12,142 nucleotides of DNA from CAVQBP01 sp964448105 (GTDB taxonomy: Bacteria > Bacteroidota > Ignavibacteria > Ignavibacteriales > Ignavibacteriaceae). A program made the translations under genes and the position numbers. Below the pieces are notes generated by a model, which had not been told where the DNA came from, did no database searches, and saw only the letters and a program-made list of their open reading frames with translations. Of this stretch, positions 7,488 to 12,142 are shown in pieces. The stretch lies in contig CAYUVK010000133.1 of NCBI GenBank assembly GCA_964448105.1, positions 1-12,142 on the forward strand, written 5' to 3'. Position 1 is the first letter of the stretch. Each line of letters opens with the position of its first letter.

Positions 7488-7823
7488 TTATAATTCACTG
7501 CTTATTATTTTACCATCGACGACAGGAGTAACACATATTAGAGGATTTTCAGGAATATCAAAATTAGAAAAAATTTCTTCGAACAATTCGAATTGTCTCC
7601 CCTTCTCTTCAAGGCGGGCAAATTTATTATACTTCATAAATCTGCCCATCTTATTTACCGGTGCACTAAAATGATATGAATTGGCAAAATCCTGTGCTGC
7701 CTTGCTCTTTAAGAATTTAATTTTGTTATCGTCGCCTCCTTCCATTTCGTAAGCAACAGCCCGGAATTCCTCAACGGACCCATTATTAATTATCAGGTAA
7801 ATATTTAAAATTACTTCGTTCAT
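7488..7823 (-). CDS. Unrecognised 111-residue protein in the glycosyltransferase operon
   Basis: I do not recognise this protein. It has no signal peptide or membrane segment and looks like a small soluble alpha/beta protein: a hydrophobic first strand (VILNIYLIIN, 4-13), a charged helical middle (EEFRAVAYEMEGGDDNKIKF, 18-37, and KNKFARLEEKGRQ-like stretch near 65-77), and a final strand pair (NPLICVTPVVDGKIISS). The first ATG overlaps the lipoprotein stop as ATGA. Its TAA is immediately followed, in the same frame, by the GTG start of the deacetylase gene, so only one stop codon keeps the two apart. It could be an accessory or binding partner of the deacetylase, but nothing in the sequence proves this. 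Coding is supported by codon use and tight packing. Confidence 0.7.
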   Translation of the reverse strand: MNEVILNIYLIINNGSVEEFRAVAYEMEGGDDNKIKFLKSKAAQDFANSYHFSAPVNKMGRFMKYNKFARLEEKGRQFELFEEIFSNFDIPENPLICVTPVVDGKIISSEL

Positions 7824-8119
7824 ATTTTTCTAACTGAAATTATCTCAACAGTTTCTCCCCATTGATGAACGCTCATTTTATCTTTTTTTAATGAATAAAC
7901 AAACTTAACTCTCAGTCCATCTTTTTTAAATTCATCTTTTAAATTGACAGGATCCAATTTCTGTCCGCTGTCACCAACTATGCCGTAAAATCCACCTTCA
8001 AGATTTATATATTTAATTGTCCCGGTATCTTCCAGACTTACTTTTACACAACCATTAAATATTAAAAATATTAAGGAAATAGCAATTATTATTTTTAAAA
8101 AACTATATCTGTTTTCCAT
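7820..8119 (-). CDS. Small putative lipoprotein, possible OB-like fold
   Basis: The protein has 99 residues. A hydrophobic N-terminal segment (residues 8-22) ends in FNGC, a loose lipobox with Cys24 as the likely lipidated residue; Asn at -2 is unusual, so an uncleaved anchor is possible. The mature part contains TGTIKYINLEGGFYGIVGDSGQKLDPVNL in outline (residues 32-60), then DGLRVKF 67-73 and WGETVEI 88-94. I have the impression of a widespread small family of bacterial and archaeal proteins with the pattern G-x-(I/V)-x-Y-I-x-L-E-G-G-F-Y-G-I; it has no function that I know of, and an OB-like barrel is a guess from strand pattern. It is the first gene of the operon and overlaps the next as ATGA. 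No strong Shine-Dalgarno site is visible upstream of the ATG. Confidence 0.75.
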   Translation of the reverse strand: MENRYSFLKIIIAISLIFLIFNGCVKVSLEDTGTIKYINLEGGFYGIVGDSGQKLDPVNLKDEFKKDGLRVKFVYSLKKDKMSVHQWGETVEIISVRKI

Positions 8120-8180
8120 TTCTTGTCTTTACTTTGATGACATAAACACTTAAAGATTTATTTTGCATCCTGAATAATTA

Positions 8181-8227
8181 ACCTCACCTTTCCGTTTCCT
8201 CTACTGCTAAGGGAACGGGAGTGAGGT
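8181..8227 (-). terminator. Long hairpin after fumC (terminator or 3'-stabilising repeat)
   Basis: ACCTCAC (8181-8187) pairs with GTGAGGT (8221-8227), and TTCCGTTTCC (8190-8199) pairs with GGGAACGGGA (8211-8220) with two G-U-type pairs; a two-base bulge separates the stems and the loop is about 11 bases. It begins 8 bases after the fumC stop on the minus strand. There is no U tract, only TAATTATT, so it may protect or process the mRNA end rather than terminate by itself. The GC content stands out from its surroundings, and palindromes of CCTCAC...GTGAGG type are common interspersed repeats in other genomes to my recollection. Confidence 0.6.
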
Positions 8228-8234
8228 CAACTTC

Positions 8235-9626
8235 TTAAGTTTTAGGACCAATCATTTTTTCCGGTTTTACTATTTCATCAAATTTTTCGGCAGTTAAAAT
8301 ATCAAGTTCAACTGCTGCTTCTTTTAGAGTTTTATTTTCTTTATGAGCTTTTTTAGCAATTTTTGCTGCATTATCATACCCAATATGCGGATTTAATGCA
8401 GTAACCAGCATCAAAGAATCATTTAAATGTTTATTAATAATTCTTTCATTCGGCTGAATACCTGCAACACAATTGTCGGTAAAACTTTCACATGCATCTG
8501 CAATTAATCTAATTGATTGCAATACATTATAAATAATTACAGGTTTGAAAACATTCAATTCAAAATTTCCGCTTGCTCCCGCAAAGGTAACTGATGCATC
8601 ATTACCAAAAACCTGAACACATACCATAGTCATTGCTTCGCTTTGAGTAGGATTAACCTTCCCCGGCATAATAGAACTTCCGGGTTCATTTTCAGGCAGA
8701 ATCAATTCACCAATTCCTGCTCTTGGACCTGAACCTAACCACCTGATATCATTTGCAATTTTCATTAATGATGCGGCAATAGTTTTCAATACACCGCTAA
8801 GTTCGACCAGTGCATCATGTGCTGCGAGGGCTTCAAATTTATTTCTTGCAGATTTAAATGGCTTCCCGGTTAACTCAGAAATTTTTTCTGCAGCTTTCAC
8901 GGCAAATTCCGGATGTGTATTTAAACCTGTTCCAACGGCAGTTCCGCCTAAAGCGAGTTCATATAACCTCGGCAAACAATCGTTTATTCTTTCCAATCCA
9001 TTAGTCAACTGCTGTACATAACCGGAAAATTCCTGGCCCAAAGTTAACGGAGTCGCATCCATTAAATGCGTCCTGCCAATCTTTATTATATCTTTAAATT
9101 CTTCCGATTTAGAAGCTAATGCATCTTTTAATTTGGTCACCATCGGGATTAATCTTCTATGGATCTCCTCAACAGCAGCAATATGCATCGCAGTAGGAAA
9201 AGTATCGTTTGAAGATTGGGCTTTATTTACATCATCATTCGGATGAATCGGTTTCTTACTTCCTATTTGACCACCCGCTAATTCAATTGCCCGGTTAGAA
9301 ATAACTTCGTTCGCATTCATATTTGTTTGTGTGCCGCTACCGGTTTGCCACACAACAAGAGGAAAATTATCATCTAATTTCCCTTCAATAACTTCATCAG
9401 CCGCTTTAACAATTAAATCCGCTTTATCCCCGGGAAGAATACCAAGTCTTTCATTAGTAAGTGCCGCAGCTTTTTTTAAAATTCCCAGAGCCCTGATCAA
9501 TTCTCTTGGAAATCTTTCACCGCCTATTTTGAAATTCATTAAGGAACGGGCAGTTTGTGCTCCATAATATTTATCGGACGGTACTTTAATTCCCCCCATA
9601 CTGTCTGTTTCGACTCTAAATTCCAT
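8235..9626 (-). CDS. fumC: Class II fumarate hydratase
   Basis: The 463-residue protein converts fumarate to L-malate reversibly in the citric acid cycle, as a cytosolic, iron-independent homotetramer. Length and sequence fit class II fumarases (about 465 residues). The family signature GSSIMPGKVN is at 316-325, with the catalytic serine region 317-318. Other active-site blocks are TGSGTQTNMN 95-104, HPNDDVNKAQSSND 128-141 and GRTHLMDATP 184-193 with His187 as the expected second catalytic residue. No residue appears to be missing. The ATG is preceded by AAAGGG (9640-9635) with an 8-base gap. It has its own spacer on both sides and probably forms a single-gene unit, closed by the hairpin at 8181-8227. 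Aspartase and argininosuccinate lyase belong to the same superfamily, but the match along the whole length favours fumarase. Confidence 0.96.
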   Translation of the reverse strand: MEFRVETDSMGGIKVPSDKYYGAQTARSLMNFKIGGERFPRELIRALGILKKAAALTNERLGILPGDKADLIVKAADEVIEGKLDDNFPLVVWQTGSGTQTNMNANEVISNRAIELAGGQIGSKKPIHPNDDVNKAQSSNDTFPTAMHIAAVEEIHRRLIPMVTKLKDALASKSEEFKDIIKIGRTHLMDATPLTLGQEFSGYVQQLTNGLERINDCLPRLYELALGGTAVGTGLNTHPEFAVKAAEKISELTGKPFKSARNKFEALAAHDALVELSGVLKTIAASLMKIANDIRWLGSGPRAGIGELILPENEPGSSIMPGKVNPTQSEAMTMVCVQVFGNDASVTFAGASGNFELNVFKPVIIYNVLQSIRLIADACESFTDNCVAGIQPNERIINKHLNDSLMLVTALNPHIGYDNAAKIAKKAHKENKTLKEAAVELDILTAEKFDEIVKPEKMIGPKT

Positions 9627-9855
9627 TTTTAAGACCCTTTAGATTATATTTTTAAATTTATACTAAATTTAATAAAAAATTAATCGATAATTAATATTGA
9701 GTTTAAATGAAACATTTTTATTTGAGATACATCTAAAATAAGAAAAGAGAAGTTTAAGAGATTACACGAAGAAATTATTGAATTTGTTAATCTATATTTT
9801 TTTTGTACATTAATGAGCCAATGTAGTATTATCTTAAATCATAAATAAAATTACC
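9627..9855. other. Divergent spacer between fumC and the TerB-like gene
   Basis: This very AT-rich stretch should hold promoters for both directions. A small dyad, ATTAAT-CGATA-ATTAAT (9679-9695), lies about 55 bases before the fumC start and could be an operator or chance in AT-rich DNA. No gene is evident; an open stretch at about 9730-9840 lacks a start codon. Confidence 0.4.
9803..9832 (+). promoter_or_regulatory. Possible sigma70-like promoter of the TerB-like gene
   Basis: TTGTAC (9803-9808) and TATTAT (9827-9832) are separated by 18 bases and stand 23 bases before the ATG at 9856. They fit the general -35/-10 consensus in 4 and 5 of 6 positions. AT-rich DNA produces such matches easily, and members of this phylum group may use a different consensus. 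Confidence 0.3.
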
Positions 9856-10272
9856 ATGGAAATACCAGTAAAAGATAAAAGCAGTTATTTAAAAGGACTG
9901 CTAATAGTTGCAAAAAAAGATAAACAATTAGCTGACTCAGAAAAAAAAATAATTAGAGGTATTGCCGAAAAATTAGGCTTTGCTCCGGATTTTTATGAAG
10001 ATGTTTTAAAAGATTTACTTTCAAACGAATATATAATTGAAGATCCAATAAAATTTTCAAATATTAAAATTGCCAAGTCTTTTATCGATGACGGACTAAG
10101 ACTGGCATATTCGGATAATAAAGTCTCAGATGTTGAAATGAAATGGCTTGTTGAGACTTCCAAGCATAATAATATTGAAGAAGAATGGTTAAATGAAAAA
10201 ATTGAGCTTTATAAAAATTCTTCTGTTTCATTCTCAATATCTGATTTTGCTCTTTATTCAATTATAGGATAA
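9856..10272 (+). CDS. TerB-like acidic helical protein
   Basis: The protein has 138 residues, is helical and soluble, with no signal peptide. It shows two related half-repeats: AKKDKQLADSEKKIIRGIAEKL (residues 19-40, in part) and AYSDNKVSDVEMKWLVETSK (84-103), each with the pattern D-x-x-(L/V)-(A/S)-D-x-E followed by an amphipathic helix. This pseudo-twofold pattern with conserved acidic residues (Asp22, Asp27, Glu29; Asp87, Asp92, Glu94) is what is known of the TerB/DjlA-N fold, in which the acidic sites bind metal. The fold is often a sensor or adaptor module; tellurite resistance itself is not implied, as no other ter genes are present. The ATG at 9856 has no clear Shine-Dalgarno sequence. 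It starts the plus-strand part of the window and has no close partner gene. Confidence 0.72.
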   Translation: MEIPVKDKSSYLKGLLIVAKKDKQLADSEKKIIRGIAEKLGFAPDFYEDVLKDLLSNEYIIEDPIKFSNIKIAKSFIDDGLRLAYSDNKVSDVEMKWLVETSKHNNIEEEWLNEKIELYKNSSVSFSISDFALYSIIG

Positions 10273-10579
10273 TCCGTATTATATTATTCTCTTTTAGATA
10301 AGCTTTTGTTATAGTCTAGCCATTGCTTCCCTCTTCTATATGTTTTGTCTTTCCTATAGACAATCCTTTCTTGTACCATTTCACATCTTGTTTCTTCTGA
10401 AGCTTTACCGGATAGGTCTTTAATTTTCCATCTTACATCTTTTGTTCTTTCCCCATCTTATATCTAATTTTATTTGTTAATTTATATAATCTTTTATATT
10501 GAACTTGAATTATAGCGCAAGCTATATTTGTTTTACTTAATTTTATTTACCTTATTCTACTTATATAGGAATCAGCAAA
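10273..10579. other. Pyrimidine-rich 307-base spacer
   Basis: No confident gene is present. From about 10290 to 10460 the plus strand is strongly pyrimidine-rich (runs such as CTTCCCTCTTCTATA). As a result, minus-strand frames stay open for some 50 codons, ending TAA near 10287, but without a good start. The 13-mer CCATCTTAyATCT occurs twice, at 10428-10440 and 10453-10465. TTGTCT (10345-10350) and AGACAA (10358-10363) can form a 6-base-pair stem. The GCAA hairpin near the 3' end is listed separately. Confidence 0.5.
10511..10536 (+). terminator. Small GCAA-loop hairpin with T-rich tail
   Basis: TATAGC (10511-10516), loop GCAA (10517-10520) and GCTATA (10521-10526) form a six-pair stem capped by a GNRA tetraloop, followed by TTTGTTTTAC. 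The shape fits a weak intrinsic terminator, but the stem has only two G-C pairs. As it lies 54 bases before the tdh start it could also be a 5' leader structure of tdh. Confidence 0.4.
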
Positions 10580-11620
10580 ATGAAAACCATGAAAGCATTA
10601 GTAAAAAAATATTCCAAACCCGGGTTGTGGTTAGATGAAGTTCCCGTTCCTGAAATAGGAATAAATGATGTTTTAATAAAAATAAACAAAACTTCTATAT
10701 GCGGTACGGATATTCATATTTATAATTGGGATGATTGGGCAAAAAAAACTATTCCGGTTCCAATGGTAACAGGGCATGAATATGTTGGAACTATTGAAGC
10801 AATAGGCAGTAACGTTCATGATGTGCAAATAGGTGAATTGGTAAGTGGAGAAGGACACATTGTTTGCGGACGCTGCAGAAATTGCAGAGCCGGAAGAAGA
10901 CATTTATGTAGAAATGCAAAAGGAGTCGGCGTCAATCGTCCGGGTTGTTTTGCAGAATATTTATCCATCCCGGTTTCAAATGTTTGGCATTGCGATCCGT
11001 CAATTCCTACCGACATTTTTTCGATTTTCGATCCTTTTGGCAATGCAACTCATACGGCTCTTTCTTTTGATGTGCTCGGCGAAGATGTATTGGTTACGGG
11101 GGCAGGCCCAATAGGAATAATGGCATCTGCGATTGCAAAACACGCGGGCGCAAGGTATGTGGTAATTACGGATTTAAACGAATACCGGTTAGAACTTGCA
11201 AAGAAAATTGGCGTAACGAGAGCAGTTGATATTAGGAAAGATAATTTGATCACAGTTATGGATGAACTTGGAATGAAAGAAGGTTTTGACGTTGGATTGG
11301 AAATGTCCGGCAATATAAAAGCACTTGAATCGATGCTTTCAAATATGTGTCATGGAGGGAAAATTGCTTTACTTGGGATTCTTTCTTCAAATGCCGCAAT
11401 AAATTGGGAAACGGTGGTATTCAACGGCTTAACAATTAAAGGTATTTATGGGCGCGAAATGTTTGAAACTTGGTATAAAATGACTGTAATGCTTCAAACC
11501 GGACTCGATATTTCTCCTGTTATTACTAATCATTTTTCTTATGAAAATTTTGAAGAAGCATTTGAATTAATGAAATCCGGGAATTCCGGGAAAATTATAC
11601 TGAACTGGGAAACCAATTAA
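10580..11620 (+). CDS. tdh: L-threonine 3-dehydrogenase
   Basis: The 346-residue enzyme oxidises L-threonine to 2-amino-3-ketobutyrate with NAD+, the first step of threonine breakdown to glycine. It is a zinc-dependent medium-chain dehydrogenase. Catalytic zinc ligands are Cys41, His66 and Glu67 (SICGTD and GHEYVG). The structural zinc cysteines are 96, 99, 102 and 110. The Rossmann motif GAGPIG is at 174-179, and Asp198 at the end of the second strand favours NAD+. The full-length resemblance to E. coli Tdh (341 residues), including HIYNWDDWA and the GREMFETWYKM block, separates it from other sorbitol/alcohol dehydrogenases. ATG at 10580 is preferred over 10589 because AGGA lies about 10 bases before it. 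The usual partner kbl (2-amino-3-ketobutyrate CoA ligase) is not in the window; the next gene is the broken four-helix-bundle gene. Confidence 0.95.
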   Translation: MKTMKALVKKYSKPGLWLDEVPVPEIGINDVLIKINKTSICGTDIHIYNWDDWAKKTIPVPMVTGHEYVGTIEAIGSNVHDVQIGELVSGEGHIVCGRCRNCRAGRRHLCRNAKGVGVNRPGCFAEYLSIPVSNVWHCDPSIPTDIFSIFDPFGNATHTALSFDVLGEDVLVTGAGPIGIMASAIAKHAGARYVVITDLNEYRLELAKKIGVTRAVDIRKDNLITVMDELGMKEGFDVGLEMSGNIKALESMLSNMCHGGKIALLGILSSNAAINWETVVFNGLTIKGIYGREMFETWYKMTVMLQTGLDISPVITNHFSYENFEEAFELMKSGNSGKIILNWETN

Positions 11621-11623
11621 TTT

Positions 11624-11646
11624 CAAAATTACAGAATTACAAGATT
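11624..11646 (+). repeat. Left inverted repeat of the four-helix-bundle unit
   Basis: This 23-base arm matches the reverse complement of 12068-12090 in 21 of 23 positions; the shared core is AATTACAAGATT. It starts 3 bases after the tdh stop codon. The arm and the bases after it also form an approximate 8-base tandem repeat: ATTACAGA, ATTACAAG, ATTTACAA (11628-11651). Confidence 0.75.
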
Positions 11647-11668
11647 TACAAAATTAAAAACAAAATCT

Positions 11669-11673
11669 GGAGG
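11669..11673 (+). promoter_or_regulatory. Strong Shine-Dalgarno site of the four-helix-bundle gene
   Basis: GGAGG (within TGGAGGGGAAAATG) lies 5 bases before the ATG at 11679. It is the only near-perfect Shine-Dalgarno sequence in the window; the resident genes have weak ones or use overlaps. It fixes the start and supports a foreign or element-borne origin. Confidence 0.7.
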
Positions 11674-11678
11674 GGAAA

Positions 11679-12091
11679 ATGAAAGTTAAAACATTTGAAG
11701 AATTAAAAGTCTGGAAAGATGCCAGGGAATTTGTTAAAATAATTTATGAATTAACTTCCTCTAATTGCTTTAATAAAGATTACGGGCTAAAAGATCAAAT
11801 TCAAAGAGCATCCGTTTGTATAATGAATAATATATCCGAAGGATTTGAAAGAGATAGCAATAAAGAGTTTATTAAGTTCTTGAAGTATTCAAAAGGTTCT
11901 GCTGGAGAAGTTAGATCTATGCTATATGTAGCTCTTGATTTGAATTTGCTTATAATATTTCAATAGATATAATAAAGCAAATTGCTAATTTTATAAAATA
12001 TTTAAGATCATTTGCAATTAAGAAAAACTTAAATAAGTTAAAAATTACATACTATACTTATTTAATTAATCTTGTAATTTTGCAATTTTGA
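11679..12091 (+). pseudogene. Four-helix-bundle (23S IVS/Avd-like) protein gene, frameshifted near the 3' end
   Basis: The open frame gives 95 residues, MKVKTFEELKVWKDAREFVK onward, ending LDLNLLIIFQ at a TAG (11964-11966). The first part is typical of the four-helix-bundle family: FEELKVWKDAREF (5-17), KDQIQRASVCIMNNISEGFER (38-58) and GSAGEVRSMLYVALDL (73-88). The fourth helix is lost in this frame. It is found in the -1 frame: from about 11951 the sequence reads YNISIDIIKQIANFIKYLRS and runs to TGA at 12089-12091, which would give about 137 residues, near or slightly above the family's usual length. A single missing or extra base near 11950 explains this. A sequencing error, or a truncated yet stable product, are alternatives. 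The last codons lie in the right inverted repeat. Members of the family bind nucleic acid or form oligomers; the role of stand-alone copies is unknown. Confidence 0.75.
12068..12090 (-). repeat. Right inverted repeat of the four-helix-bundle unit
   Basis: This is the reverse complement of 11624-11646 with two mismatches. It overlaps the last codons and TGA of the reconstructed four-helix-bundle frame. The DNA from 12092 to the window end is purine-rich and ends AAAAGAAGG, which could be the ribosome binding site of a gene beyond the edge; no gene is visible in it. Confidence 0.75.
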
Positions 12092-12142
12092 GTCCACTCC
12101 GAAAAGTCGAGAGAAAAGATAAAGAAAATAATTAAAAGAAGG

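Larger units (their letters stand above)
11624..12090. mobile_element. Inverted-repeat-bounded unit carrying a four-helix-bundle gene (IVS-like)
   Basis: The 467-base unit consists of two 23-base inverted repeats around one short gene with its own strong Shine-Dalgarno site. Four-helix-bundle genes of this family are known from intervening sequences inserted in 23S rRNA and from scattered chromosomal copies, where base-paired ends are typical. No transposase and no clear target duplication is visible, so calling it mobile is an inference. There is no rRNA in the window. Confidence 0.5.

Noticed and set aside
7378..7674. 98-codon plus-strand open frame
   Set aside because: It is antisense to the junction of two well-supported minus-strand genes and shows no signal, motif or start site of its own.
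9643..9648. TATAAT on the minus strand as the fumC -10 box
   Set aside because: It would start the transcript inside or past the AAAGGG ribosome binding site, leaving too short a leader, and has no -35 partner.
9728..9843. Open plus-strand frame containing KRLHEEIIEFVNL
   Set aside because: It has no start codon or ribosome binding site, is under 40 codons and lies where the divergent promoters are expected.
10816..11313. Several open frames antisense to or overlapping tdh
   Set aside because: They are shadows of tdh codon use; tdh has all its zinc and NAD motifs in one uninterrupted frame.
11679..11966. Avd-like protein of a diversity-generating retroelement
   Set aside because: The four-helix-bundle fold is shared with Avd, but no reverse transcriptase, template repeat or variable repeat is present in the window.

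Overview
The window looks like a chromosomal segment from a low-GC member of the Bacteroidota/Chlorobiota/Ignavibacteriota group, most like Ignavibacteria. The clues are a PorV/PorQ-like outer-membrane protein, a secreted Asp-box protein ending in a FlgD-like Ig domain of the kind used as a type IX secretion sorting domain, a DUF1207-like outer-membrane protein, AT-rich codon use and mostly weak Shine-Dalgarno sites. This placement is an inference. No rRNA, tRNA, CRISPR array or transposase gene was seen.

Layout. Positions 1-9626 are read almost entirely from the minus strand, in three blocks. (a) 9626-8235 is fumC (class II fumarase), followed by a strong hairpin at 8181-8227. (b) 8119-4781 is a tightly packed five-gene operon: a small lipoprotein, an unrecognised 111-residue protein, a NodB-type polysaccharide deacetylase, a membrane family 2 glycosyltransferase, and a radical SAM enzyme with twitch/SPASM-like C-terminal cysteines. 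All genes overlap or abut. (c) After a 200-base spacer with hairpins and a CTCTG-repeat element comes a second block, 4580 to below 1: DUF1207-like protein, site-2 protease (M50), lipoprotein with two acidic-loop Ig-like modules, Asp-box propeller with sorting domain, and the start of a PorV/PorQ-like porin. This block is about the cell envelope and secretion.

The strand switches at 9627-9855. On the plus strand are a two-repeat TerB-like protein (9856-10272), a 307-base pyrimidine-rich spacer, tdh (threonine 3-dehydrogenase, 10580-11620), and a 467-base unit bounded by 23-base near-perfect inverted repeats (11624-12090). That unit carries a frameshifted four-helix-bundle (23S IVS/Avd-like) gene behind the best Shine-Dalgarno sequence in the window.

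The two most interesting points are the glycosyltransferase-deacetylase-radical SAM operon, whose chemistry resembles steps known from Nod-factor and hopanoid head-group synthesis but with different protein families, and the inverted-repeat-bounded four-helix-bundle element, which looks like a small mobile or formerly mobile unit.
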